Source of the DNA: Mycoplasmataceae bacterium
Lineage (GTDB): Bacteria; Bacillota_I; Bacilli_A; Mycoplasmatales; Mycoplasmoidaceae
DNA length: 18,346 nt
Direction: 5' to 3'
NCBI GenBank assembly: GCA_031278855.1
Contig: JAITJR010000013.1
Span: 1 to 18,346 of the forward strand
In this document: piece after piece, positions 8,468-17,913 of the stretch
How positions within the stretch are numbered: the first letter of the stretch is position 1
How the letters are laid out: every line of letters starts with the position of its first letter
Notes under the pieces: model-generated
What the model was told of the DNA's origin: nothing
Databases searched by the model: none
Seen by the model: the letters and a program-made list of their open reading frames with translations, nothing else
Translations under genes and position numbers: made by a program

Positions 8468-8779
8468 TTAATTTTAGATATACATTTTACCGACGAGACT
8501 TTTTTACAAGAAAAGCTTGATTTTTCAATCCCAAACTGACATTTTTTTGACTTAAAACTGCGAAACTTAGGCACTGATAGCATTTGGTCCCATTTTATTC
8601 AACCTATCTTCTATCAAAATTTGCATCGGCAGTTTTTGCTAGAGCGAGATACAAAAGTAAAATGAACATCCAAAAAGGTAAATCAAATTAGTTGGTATAA
8701 ATTAAATAAACACTGTTTTTCTTACTGTTTTTTACGATTGATACGATGTTGTTTCATTCTAATGAAAAGTTTTTTTTAA
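8468..8779 (+). pseudogene. Open stretch without a normal start, possible gene remnant
   Basis: About 103 codons are open between TAA (8465-8467) and TAA (8777-8779) if TGA is Trp (two Trp codons). No ATG, GTG or TTG lies in the first half, so translation would need ATT or ATA. The first 70 codons look protein-like (D-E-T-F-L-Q-E-K-L-D-F, F-I-Q-P-I-F-Y-Q-N-L), while the last 25 are T-rich and run into the pstS promoter region. I do not recognise a family. It may be a decayed gene between pyrK and pstS, or a chance open frame; the spacer of about 436 bases otherwise holds two promoters and a short repeat. Confidence 0.25.
8712..8733 (+). repeat. Short direct repeat upstream of pstS
   Basis: ACTGTTTTT occurs at 8712-8720 and again at 8724-8732, a 12-base period, followed by ACGAT at 8734-8738 and 8743-8747. 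It lies about 53 bases upstream of the pstS -35 element. Repeats at about one helical turn are typical of regulator-binding sites, but chance in T-rich DNA is also possible. Confidence 0.3.
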
Positions 8780-8785
8780 AAGATA

Positions 8786-8814
8786 TTGCTTTCTTGTTGG
8801 TGTTCCACTATAAT
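8786..8814 (+). promoter_or_regulatory. Putative pst operon promoter
   Basis: TTGCTT (8786-8791) and a perfect TATAAT (8809-8814) are spaced by 17 bases. Transcription would start near 8821, leaving about 20 bases before the pstS ATG, with no Shine-Dalgarno sequence in that leader. Confidence 0.6.
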
Positions 8815-8840
8815 TTTCCGCGAATTAAACACTCACACCC

Positions 8841-10136
8841 ATGAAGCGTTGAATCAAAAATACAATAACGGTTACCCTAGGCTTGGTCCCTATAGGCTTG
8901 GTAGCCGCTTTTTCTAATAGTTGGTCTAATAAGACCCCAATTTCATGTGTTGGTTCAAGTACGGTTAAACCGTTTATTGAAGATCTTTCCAAGATATATA
9001 TGCAAGCCAATCCCAATGTTGATATTACTGTTGAAGCTGGTGGTAGTGGGTTTGGTATTCAACAAATTGCCCAAGGTTTTGCTAATATTGGTAACGCTTC
9101 CAAAGATCCATATAGTACTGTCAAAGGGAAAGATGCCAAAGGCACTGGTGGTTTTAGAAAAAACTGAGAAGAGTCGCAAATTAAAACAATTACGATTGGT
9201 TGAGAAGCAATTTGTTTGGTTTATATTCCACCCAAAAATTTAAATGTAGATGCAGACACTTTAAATAAAATGTTGGTAGTAAATGATACAGAAAGCAATA
9301 ATCCTAATCTCAAAAATCAGTATGGGTCAACAATGCATAAAATTGAAGAATTGATGCGAGTTTTTAGTGGCATTAATGACAGTAATGCTCCAATTGGCAA
9401 TCCAACACTATATGATTTTTATAACTCAAATACCAATCTTTCTTCTACTCAAATAGAATCGCTTAAAAGTACGAAGATAACACCTTATGTTAGAGCGGGT
9501 GGTTCTTTGACATCTGGAACGGCTTCGTCTTTTGTAAATGAATCGCATTTAACATTTAAAAAAACAGATTTAAGTAAACAACAGCAAAAAGCTTTTGATA
9601 ATGGTAATTATGGTACAGCTTATGGGTTGCAGCAAACAGATGAAGCTAATAGTCGTGCTTGAGATATGTTTACTAAATCCGATAATCCTGGACAAATTGT
9701 GTATTTATCATCAGGATTTGTGCAACAAAATAGTAAATTAATTAAATCCAAAGGTTATGGTATTATGGCATATGGCAACAACGTTACTTATAGTATGGAA
9801 GCCATTGATACAAAGGATGGATACAACTGGTTTAGACCACTTAATTCCATGATTTCGTTAAATTCTAAATCAAGTGTTGGCAAAGATTTTCTTAAAACAA
9901 TACTAAACGAATATGGCAAACCAGGTCGTGAATTGGAAAAACTAGGTGCAAAATCTTTGCAAGATAGTGAAAAATCACAGATGTTCACTAAGGATTTTCC
10001 TATTGATGGCGAATGATTATCTGATGTTAAATTGGCTGAGCGTAAGCTTGAACAGGACACAGATATTTGGGAAGATATTAATTGGCATGGTGAGAAAGGG
10101 CATTTTGCTCCAACCCCAGAAGGTTTAACAAAATAA
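8841..10136 (+). CDS. pstS: Phosphate ABC transporter, substrate-binding protein
   Basis: 431 residues; captures phosphate outside the membrane and delivers it to PstCA. TGA Trp codons occur at residue 4, in the E-E-S/W-E-A region near 111-125, and later. The phosphate-binding signatures are near the N-terminus: C-V-G-S-S-T-V-K-P-F (36-45), V-E-A-G-G-S-G-F-G-I (about 65-74) and I-G-N-A-S-K-D-P (about 85-92), matching GSSTV, GGSG and the IGMASR-type loop. Residues 8-24 form one hydrophobic segment; the only nearby Cys (36) is inside the binding domain, not in a lipobox, so the protein is probably held by an uncleaved signal anchor. The family is usually 300-370 residues; the extra length is in polar inserts around 150-260. 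First gene of the operon; pstCA starts 8 bases after its stop. Confidence 0.93.
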
Positions 10137-10144
10137 AGAATAAT

Positions 10145-12253
10145 ATGGCTCAAATTACTAATAATTTACTAAAAAAGAAACAAACCGCGGATCGCACCTC
10201 GAAAATTGTTTCATTAACCTTGTCTTGGTTATTTTCGTTAGTTTTCTTTTTATTAATTATTTTTATTATTGTCGCCTCAGTCCCTGGATTGCAAAACTAT
10301 GGTTGGAGTATTTTTGGAAGTAATTTTGATACGACTGCTAATAAAGCATCGTTTTGATTTCCACTATGTATTACAATCTTCGTTTCAGGTTTAGCCATTA
10401 TTATTGCTGCTCCAGTCGGAACAAAAACAGCGACATTCATCAAATATCGTTTACCTGTTAAATACCAAAAGAGTGTGCGGGTAGCAATTGAACTATTGGC
10501 AGCGATTCCATCAGTTATCTTTGGTTTATTTGCCTGTGAGATGTTAGGAACGGTTTTGAAATACATTTTCCATATGTCGACGTCTTACAATCTCATTACG
10601 ACAGCGTTCATGTTAACTTTTATGATTTTACCAACCATTGTTTCACTATCGTTAAACGCGTTGGACGGAGTGGATCAAACGTTAATGGGAGCATCAATGG
10701 TATTAGGTAATACCAAAACACGTTCGATTTATAAAGTATGTCGCAAGGAAGCTCGTAACGGAATTGCCGTGGGTGTGATTATTGCTTTTGCTAGGGCGAT
10801 TGGTGAAACAATGGCTGTATCCATGATTTTACAATCACAAGGGTATAACGCTGTTTTTAATGAAGGCTTTGGAGCAGTAGCAACAAGTGGTTTGCGATCA
10901 ATTGGCGCGTTAATTGCTGCCAATATGTTTGCTGAAGGTGGTGGACCAAAATTACAATCATTATTGTTTGCTTTCGGTTTGTTCATCTTTATTTTTGTAA
11001 TGATATTAAACGGGTTGGCAATGTATGCTACTAAAAAGCGTAATCGTAGTAAATGACATTGATGGAATACATTTGAAAATAAATTAGGTAGTTTTATTAC
11101 CTTTATTCCGACACAAATTAGAATTGGCTGAGAGCATTTAACGTATCGATCGAACATTAATAAAAAGAAGAATTTATCTAAATACTTGTCGAGTCGTGCT
11201 CAAAATAATCGTTTTGTTTACACTTATAGTGTCTATAAAATATTTTGAGAGATTGTATCGATTACATTAACACTAGCTTTTTTAGCATGAATCATAATTG
11301 ATATCATTGGGTTTGGTGGGGTAGCTTTAACGCAATCATCAGCCAGTGTCTTTAGTTTTACTAATAATACCACTGGACAAGCTTTCATGAATACATTGTT
11401 AATCATTATTATTGCAATTGGGATTGGGTTACCGTTATCTTTGATGATTGCGATTTACTTGAATGAATTCGCTAAAAAAGGTAAAGTTAAGAAAATTTTA
11501 TTGTTTTTTATTGATTCATTAGGAGCAACACCTACCATTTTGTTTGGTATGTTTGGTTTAATTTTCTTTATTCAAACGATGGGCATGTCTGCTGGTGGTG
11601 CGGCTGGTAAGTCGATTTTAGCTGGGGCTTTAACAATTTTAATCGTAATTTTACCAGTTTTCATTCGTACGATTCAACAAGCACTCCAATCAATCCCTCA
11701 AGAATTAAGAACCAATTCATATGCCTTAGGTGTGGGGAAATGGGAAACAATTCGTAAAATTGTTTTACCAGCAGCCCTACAAGGCATTACTACGGCTGTA
11801 ATCTTGTCCATTGGGCGAATACTAGCCGAAACAGCTCCGCTTTATTTAACTAGTGGGTTGGTATCTTCAAGTTCAATTTCATTAATTAATCCTGGCCAAA
11901 CCCTTACGACACGTATTTATGCTCAAATTTATACAGCGGATGTACATGACGGTACTAGTATCATGTATGAATGTGCCTTTGTGACGATGGTTTTAGTACT
12001 TTTAATCATTTTGGTAATCCATGTGATTATTCCTGCTTACTATCGCTTTAAGCAACGTCGTTTGGACAACCATAGTAAATTCATGCGTCAACAACAAGAA
12101 AAATTTGATCAAGTTCACTTATCACTGCAAAAAATATTGACATCGAATGATGTTTGACAACGTCAGAATTATCACTTAATCAAAAGACCAAAACGTCCAC
12201 GTCAACCACCGTTACCACCACCAACTAAAAAGACGGTAAGAAAAAAGACATAA
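10145..12253 (+). CDS. pstCA: Phosphate ABC transporter, fused PstC-PstA permease
   Basis: One 702-residue reading frame (several TGA Trp codons) joins both permease subunits. The N-terminal half (about 1-305) is PstC-like with the EAA-loop motif A-R-A-I-G-E-T-M-A-V near 215-224. A linker of about 80 polar, basic residues follows, then a helix around 370-395. The C-terminal half (about 410-670) is PstA-like with L-N-E-F-A near 440 and the second EAA-loop motif G-R-I-L-A-E-T-A-P-L near 557-566. Together they form the membrane channel that PstB drives. The last 35 residues are a basic, proline-rich tail (PKRPRQPPLPPPTKKT). A fused permease is also known from M. genitalium (MG411). No clear Shine-Dalgarno sequence; it probably relies on readthrough coupling from pstS 8 bases upstream. 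Confidence 0.93.
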
Positions 12254-12265
12254 TTTACTACAAGA

Positions 12266-12271
12266 TATAAT
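12266..12271 (+). promoter_or_regulatory. Possible internal -10 box before pstB
   Basis: A perfect TATAAT lies in the 26-base gap between pstCA and pstB, 8 bases before the pstB ATG. It could add a leaderless pstB transcript within the operon. No -35 match was found, and AT-rich DNA makes chance matches common. Confidence 0.3.
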
Positions 12272-12279
12272 ACAAGGCG

Positions 12280-13266
12280 ATGTACCAAAATATGAAAAAT
12301 AAAGCAAACCAACAATTACCCACGGCAACAGAAAGCATTGATAAACAACAAGCTGATGCCAAAAAAGCTTCTAATGTATTGGATAGTCCGTTTTTATTAC
12401 GACCGTTTAAATTTTGGTTATTATCTAAATCCCAAAAAGAGCTTTACCAACAAATGTTAGCTCAAGCGAAAAAAGTTGATATTTTAAAGAAAAATTTTAA
12501 CAAAGAAAATATTTTTGAAATTAATCACTTTAATTTTTGATACAGCCATCGCACAAAACATGCTTTAAAAGATATCAACATTAACATTAAACGTAATAAA
12601 GTAACGGCATTGATTGGTCCATCTGGTTGTGGTAAATCTACTTTCATTCGTTGTTTGAATCGCATGAACAGTCAAATTGAAGGAACGGCTAGTGAGGGCG
12701 ATATTTATTTTGATAAAGGGATAAATTTGGCTAGCAAGCAAATACCAACACTAGAATTAACTACTCGGGTTGGGATGATTTTTCAAAAACCAACTCCATT
12801 CCCGATGAGCATTTATGATAATGTAGCCTATGGTTTGCGTTCACACGGTATTAATGATAAAAAAACATTAGATGCGATGGTGGAAGATTCATTAAAAGGA
12901 GCAGCACTTTGGGATGAGGTTAAACATAATCTATTTGATTTAGGCACATCACTTTCTGGCGGGCAACAACAACGTTTATGTATTGCTCGAGCGATTGCTT
13001 TAAAACCAGAAACACTCTTAATGGATGAACCAACTAGTGGATTGGATCCAATTTCGACTAGTAAGATTGAAATATTAATTAACCAATTAAAACAACAATT
13101 TACTATCATTATAGTGACTCATTCCATGGCTCAAGCTCAACGAGTAAGTGATGAAACTGCTTTCTTTTGACAAGGTAGCGTCATGGAAATGGGGCCAACT
13201 AAACAAATGTTTACTTCGCCCAAAAATAAAAAGACGAGAGAATATATCTCTGGTAAGATAGGATAA
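12280..13266 (+). CDS. pstB: Phosphate ABC transporter, ATP-binding protein
   Basis: 328 residues from ATG 12280; an in-frame ATG at 12292 would remove four residues. The ATPase powers phosphate import at the inner face of PstCA. Walker [10 protein letters not shown] is at 113-121, the PstB-typical [20 protein letters not shown] at about 165-184, the signature LSGGQQQR at 225-232, Walker B LLMDE at 246-250, the D-loop SGLD at 253-256 and the switch His near 281. TGA encodes Trp at residue 87, in the A-loop region, and again near 297. The N-terminal extension of about 75 residues, charged and Gln/Lys rich, is absent from standard PstB of about 250 residues; M. genitalium PstB has a similar total length as I recall. 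The next gene starts 3 bases after the stop. Confidence 0.95.
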
Positions 13267-13269
13267 ATT

Positions 13270-13731
13270 ATGTTAGCCGCAGCCCATGAAGCATTAAAAT
13301 GATATATATGAGTAGGTTTTATTGCTTCGATATTAATTGCAATATTTACCACCCCGCAATTGATTCAACTTACCAAAACACGTAATACAACTTACATTAA
13401 TATCCCCATGTATGCCATTTATTTAATTGGGTGTTTTTGCTTTCTAATTGGTGGTGTTTTAATGTTGTGTGGCGTTGGTGCTGAAAATCCGACATGATCC
13501 CAACGATTGTCATCGGGTTTACCATTAATAATCGCCCAATCTATTTGTGGGGTAATTTCGGCTATTATTTTTGTGTGAAAAATCAAAAATTATGCTGCTG
13601 CAAAACGAGCCCAAATTACGGAATTACAATATTGTCACCAATTGAAATCAGTTTATGATGAATACAAACGAAAAATTCACTCGCTTTCACATCATGAAAA
13701 ACAAACGGTGGAAAATGCGGAGGGAAAATAA
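13270..13731 (+). CDS. SemiSWEET/PQ-loop family transporter, copy 1
   Basis: 153 residues with TGA Trp at 11, 14, 76 and 103. Three hydrophobic helices (about 11-30, 46-70, 83-105) and T-T-P-Q-L at 27-31, ending helix 1, match the PQ-loop/SemiSWEET layout, in which two three-helix units dimerise to make a sugar or small-solute facilitator. The linker after helix 1 (K-T-R-N-T-T-Y-I-N-I-P-M-Y) matches the family's pattern of a polar turn before helix 2. A cytoplasmic, charged tail of about 45 residues follows; usual SemiSWEETs are about 85-100 residues. AGGA lies 6 bases before the ATG. It is placed between pstB and phoU, where mycoplasmas normally have no extra gene. It shares a 16-base stretch and the E-L-Q-Y motif with the next gene, so they are paralogues. 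The substrate is unknown. Confidence 0.8.
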
Positions 13732-14043
13732 TATGGTTACTACGGTAGTAATGACAATTGGGGCGGTATTTATTGGGGTTTTCTCCATTCCTAATTTGAT
13801 TAATGTCTTAAGAACAAAAAATACTGCGGGAATTAATCTACCGATGTACATTATTTTTACTTTTGCTTGTATTTTATTTGCGATTTATGGAGGCGGGATG
13901 ACAGCGGATCATAATCTTAGTGGTGGGTTACCAGTGTTGCTTTCAAATGCATTTTGTATTGTGATTGCTGTCATTACACTGGTGTTTAAATTTATCAATA
14001 TTCGTCATGCCAAAAAAGCTGGATTATCGGAATTACAATATTG
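13619..14043 (+). repeat. 16-base direct repeat in the SemiSWEET pair
   Basis: CGGAATTACAATATTG occurs at 13619-13634 and at 14028-14043, in the same reading frame near the end of helix-rich regions of both SemiSWEET genes, where they encode E-L-Q-Y. It supports tandem duplication and could be a site for recombination that deletes the second copy. Confidence 0.6.
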
Positions 14044-14080
14044 AAAAGATCATCACCAAAAAGAAACGGAGAATAAATAA
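13733..14080 (+). CDS. SemiSWEET/PQ-loop family transporter, copy 2
   Basis: 115 residues; ATG at 13733 with GGAGGG ending 8 bases upstream. An in-frame ATG at 13655 would lie inside copy 1 and is rejected. Helices at about 3-22, 37-56 and 66-90, with S-I-P-N-L at 18-22 in the position of the PQ motif (Gln replaced by Asn) and K-N-T-A-G-I-N-L-P-M-Y before helix 2, are typical of SemiSWEETs. The end (S-E-L-Q-Y-W) repeats that of copy 1. The two may form a heterodimer, in which each unit supplies one half of the pore; that is inference. The stop TAA shares its last A with the phoU ATG, so it is firmly embedded in the pst-phoU operon. Confidence 0.85.
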
Positions 14081-14763
14081 TGAACTACAAATTAATGAAA
14101 GAATCTGAACAAGAACTTCAAGCTGAATTTATCAAATTTTGTGAGCACATTTATGTCACTTGAACTTTTCTCTATAAAAGTATTAAGGATAAACAAGCTG
14201 ATGCCACCACCATGGATGAAGTGTTCCGTATGGAGGACATTTCTAATCATTTTGAAGCCCAAATTCAAGATGACTGTATTTGGTCGATTTCTAAGAACGA
14301 ACCATTAGCTAATCATTTGCGTTACATTGTGGCAATTTTAAACTCGGTGAAGGATTTAGAACGAATGGGTGATTATGCGGTAAGTGCCATCCGTTTTTTC
14401 GCCAACAATCAAGTTAGTGATGAAATTCGTAATTTAATTGTGGCAATTTTAAAAGAAGCACTAACTGGTATGAATAAAGTGATTAACTCTTTAAAGGTAA
14501 AACCAGCTACTGACACCTACCAAATTTGTCGAGCCGCTCATACTCTTTTCAAAAAACGCTATAGTAAGATGTTAGAGCAACTATCGGGTATTTTAAAAAA
14601 TCGTTCGGTTGAGCAGATTGAAAAATTGTTTCAAGGTGCCATCATCATTATTAAGCACATTGAACGATTAATGGATCACCTTGCCAATATTTCCGAAAAC
14701 TTTGTGTTCATTAAGCAGCCTGATCTTTTCTTTACTAAGCAGAGTAAACAAAAAAATAAATAA
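14080..14763 (+). CDS. phoU: Phosphate transport regulator PhoU
   Basis: 227 residues, the normal length. The ATG overlaps the TAA of the preceding gene (TAATG), with GGAG 8 bases upstream. PhoU is a helical cytoplasmic protein that damps Pst activity and, where present, the PhoR kinase. The two metal-binding helical repeats are visible: D-L-E-R-M-G-D-Y-A at 92-100 and the diverged second copy [11 protein letters not shown] near 198-208. Trp29 is a TGA. No two-component kinase or regulator is present here, so in this organism it probably acts on the transporter itself. purM begins 2 bases after the stop. Confidence 0.92.
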
Positions 14764-14765
14764 TC

Positions 14766-15779
14766 ATGCCGAACAAGAAATTAACCTATCAAGCTAGTGG
14801 GGTAAATATTCATGAAGGCTATAAAGAAGTAAAAATGATCAAGGGTTTAGCGAAAGCTACCCACAATGTTAATGTATTGAATAATTTAGGTTCATTTGCT
14901 GGCATGTTTAAAATGCCCAAAGGCATGCAAGAACCAATTTTGGTATCAGGTACCGACGGAGTCGGCACCAAAATTGCGATTGCTTGCCAAAAGCAAAAAT
15001 ATGATACGGTTGGCATTGATTGCGTCGCGATGTGTGTTAACGATGTTTTGTGTCATGGGGCAAAACCACTATTTTTCTTGGATTACATAGCGTGCGGGAA
15101 GTTAAATGCAAAAATAGCAGCAAGTTTAGTCAAAGGTGTGGCGAGTGGTTGTCAGTTGTCTGGAAGTGCTTTGATTGGTGGCGAAACTGCCGAAATGCCC
15201 GATTTTTATAAACCAGGTGATTATGATTTAGCGGGTTTTGCAGTCGGAATAGTGGAAAAAACGAAGATCATTAATGGGAAAGACATTAAAGTTGGGGATG
15301 CTTTGATTGGTATTACTTCCAGTGGTTGTCATTCGAACGGATACTCTTTGATTCGTCAAGTGTTTAAAAATTTAGATGAACCGTTGAATGGACAACCAAT
15401 TTGAAAAACATTGTTAACCCCCACTAAAATTTATGTAAAGCCAATTTTACGGTTACTACAGCAGGTTCATGTTAAAGGGATGGCTCACATTACGGGTGGT
15501 GGTTTTATTGAAAATGCTCCACGGATGTTAGGTAAAGCTAATTTACAAATAGTAATTAATAAACACAGTTACCCACTTCCCCAAATTTTCAAATTAATTA
15601 ATCAAAGGGGAGTGGCTTTAGACCACATGTATAATACTTTTAATATGGGAATTGGTTTTATGTTATGTGTAAATCAAAAAGATGTAAAACAAACTATTCA
15701 AATTTTACAACAAGCTGGTGAAACAGCCTACGAAATCGGTTATATCGCTAAAGGGAAGAGGACAGTTTGTTTAAAATAG
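14766..15779 (+). CDS. purM: Phosphoribosylformylglycinamidine cyclo-ligase (AIR synthetase)
   Basis: 337 residues; makes 5-aminoimidazole ribonucleotide from FGAM using ATP, the fifth step of de novo purine synthesis. Typical motifs run in order: Y-Q-A-S-G-V-N-I at 8-15, S-G-T-D-G-V-G-T-K at 61-69, [12 protein letters not shown] at 83-94, G-G-E-T-A-E-M-P at 138-145, [11 protein letters not shown] at 183-193, and H-I-T-G-G-G near 242-247. Trp213 is a TGA. It starts 2 bases after phoU and overlaps purN by 13 bases, so it is part of the same dense operon. Mollicutes typically salvage purines and lack this pathway, so its presence is notable. Confidence 0.95.
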
Positions 15780-16348
15780 CGGTTTTGGTTAGTGGTAGTG
15801 GTAGTAATTTGCAAGCCATTATTGATGCGATCGATAACCGTGAATTAAATGTGGAAATCGCCATGGTAATTGCTTCTAATCACCAAGCATTTGCCCTAGA
15901 GCGTGCTCAAAAACATCACATTCAAAGTTATGTTGTCTCTAAAAAAGAATTTGCTAATTGTAGCGATCAAATATTGAAATTGGCAAAACTTCATCAGGTA
16001 AATTTAATTGTGCTAGCTGGTTATTTAGGAATTTTGAACGGGAAATTATTAGATGAGTACAATGGTAAAATTATTAACATTCATCCAGCTCTATTACCCA
16101 AATATGGCGGACCTGGAATGTACGGTCATTATGTTCATGAGGCAGTTATTAAAGCCCAAGAAATGGAAAGCGGTTGTACTGTGCATTATGTATCAGCCCA
16201 AATTGATGGTGGTGAAATTATTTTACAAACCAAAGTAAAAGTACTAGCACATGATACTCCGACTACTTTGGCAAAACGTATTTTGGTACAAGAACATAAG
16301 TTATTACCAGCAGCGATTAAATTAATATCAGCTCGGAAAAGCAACTAA
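15767..16348 (+). CDS. purN: Phosphoribosylglycinamide formyltransferase
   Basis: 193 residues from a TTG start inside the end of purM; GAGGA (15758-15762) lies 4 bases upstream and no later start preserves the N-terminal [12 protein letters not shown] nucleotide-binding loop. The enzyme transfers a formyl group from 10-formyltetrahydrofolate to GAR. The catalytic Asn104 and His106 (I-I-N-I-H-P-A-L-L-P) and Asp147 (Q-I-D-G-G) are present, with the G-G-P-G-M-Y-G loop of one subfamily. The length is near the usual 190-210. It is the last gene of the operon; its TAA overlaps the TAG of the convergent helicase gene by two bases. Confidence 0.95.
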   Translation: MFKIAVLVSGSGSNLQAIIDAIDNRELNVEIAMVIASNHQAFALERAQKHHIQSYVVSKKEFANCSDQILKLAKLHQVNLIVLAGYLGILNGKLLDEYNGKIINIHPALLPKYGGPGMYGHYVHEAVIKAQEMESGCTVHYVSAQIDGGEIILQTKVKVLAHDTPTTLAKRILVQEHKLLPAAIKLISARKSN

Positions 16349-17907
16349 GAACGGTGTTGACGTTTAAAACCATGTTGGTGATTATCACGACGGTGTTTTC
16401 ATTGTCGCTGGTGATTATTTTCTGACGAACGTTCAGAGCGTTGTTTACGTTCATTAGCAATTTGTATTTTCACTGGCACATTATTAATGGTTTTTAAATT
16501 TTCGATTTGTTTTGCCAAGTGATTTTTAACTTCAATAAAACTATAAGTATCTTTGACTCATACATCAGTAATGTCAGTCAATGGGATATTGATGTCTTTT
16601 GCTAAAAGATGGGCCAATGAACGATTATCAATTTTATCTTTGGTACCGATGGTTACAAAAAATCTAGTGGTGGAACCGTTATTTGTTTTAGTAGGTTGTG
16701 AAAATTTATGTTGACGATGCTGCTCGTGATAACGTTTAGGATAATTGCTTTTGAAGTGCTCTTGATTATCGGCTGGCGGTGGCGTATTGAAATCGATTCC
16801 TTCCATTTTATGTTCGTTTAGAGATTCTTTAGTTTCTTTTTCAATGGTACGTAAATGGTGGTGTACATCACGAGCGATTAGGGTATAAGCACTACCGATT
16901 GCTTTGGCTCTAGCGGTACGACCAATACGGTGGACATAATACTTCATGTCTTTAGGGACATCATAATTAATTACCGCATCGACACCTTTAACATCAATGC
17001 CTCGAGCGGCAATATCAGTAGCGATGAGGATTTGTAATTTACCTTTACGAAAAGAGTCCATGACTCGTTCACGAGCGGTTTGTTTTAAATCACTATGTAG
17101 CGCATCGACTTTGAAACCTTGGTCTTTTAATTTTCGCACTAGTTCTTTGGCTTTGCGTCTCGTATTAGTAAAAATAAGGGTCAGATAAAATTGTTTATCT
17201 TTGATTAATTTGGTAATAACTTCAATTTTCTTAAATTCAGGAGTTTGGATGTAATGTTGGGTGATTGATGGAATATCTTTTTCAGCGACAGTCGTTTTAA
17301 AAAACACCTGGTCTTTTTGATATTTCTTGGAAATTTCCATAATGTTTTTATCAATTGTAGCTGAAAGCAAGATAGTTTGGTGATGTCCGCTGGTTTTATG
17401 CAAAATTTTATCAATATCACGAATAAAACCCATATCTAACATTTCATCAACTTCATCCAAAACGACAGTTTTCACTCGGGTTAAATTGATTGTTTTCCGT
17501 TCAAGGTGGTCTAACAATCTACCAGGTGTCCCGATGATAATTTGTGGTTGCTCTTTCAACAAACGTAACTGTTGATTGATTTTTTGGCCACCATAGATTG
17601 CTAGTACTTTTAAGTCACGAATAAATTGTCCAATCTTTTTATATTCGCTGGTTATTTGTAGTGCTAATTCTCTCGTGGGACATAGTACTAAAGTTTGAAC
17701 AAAATGTTCGCTTTGATTAAATTGTTCTAAGGTAGGCACGACAAAAGCACAAGTTTTACCTGTACCCGTAGGTGCTTGTCCAATTACATCTTGATTTGCT
17801 AAGACAGCTGGAATAATTTTGGTTTGAATGTCAGTCATTTCGTGATATTTAGCGTTTTGAATACCATCTAAAATGTCTTTCTTAATTTTTATTTCATTAA
17901 AATACAT
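16345..17907 (-). CDS. DEAD-box RNA helicase with DbpA-like C-terminal domain
   Basis: 520 residues when two TGA codons (near 450 and 501) are read as Trp; stopping at the first would cut the C-terminal domain in two. All helicase motifs are present: Q motif near 24-30 with I-Q-T, APTGTGKT at 45-52, PTREL at 77-81, TPGR at 127-130, DEVD at 151-154 (usual DEAD), SAT at 182-184, ATDIAARGID at 296-305 and HRIGRTAR at 326-333. Residues about 412-485 (R-F-F-V-T-I-G, then D-I-T-D-V-W-V, Y-S-F-I-E-V) look like the RNA-binding DbpA domain of CshA/DeaD-type proteins. The tail (about 486-520) is rich in His, Gln, Arg and Ser. Expected roles are ribosome assembly and RNA decay. The upstream small membrane-protein gene ends 6 bases before the start. 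Confidence 0.93.
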
Positions 17908-17913
17908 TGTTCA

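Noticed and set aside
6649..8505. Identical 13-mer (ACGAGAC plus six T) at 6649-6661 and 8493-8505, on both sides of pyrK-pyrD
   Set aside because: A repeat this short is expected by chance in 18 kb of AT-rich DNA, and there are no inverted ends or target duplications to suggest a mobile segment.
8725..8760. Minus-strand ATG frame of 11 codons rich in Lys and Arg in the pyrK-pstS spacer
   Set aside because: Too short, no ribosome-binding site, and no recognisable protein such as L34 or L36.
10355..11056. Apparent frame breaks in the permease gene suggesting a pseudogene
   Set aside because: Every break is a TGA in one continuous frame, read as Trp in Mollicutes; the frame is intact.
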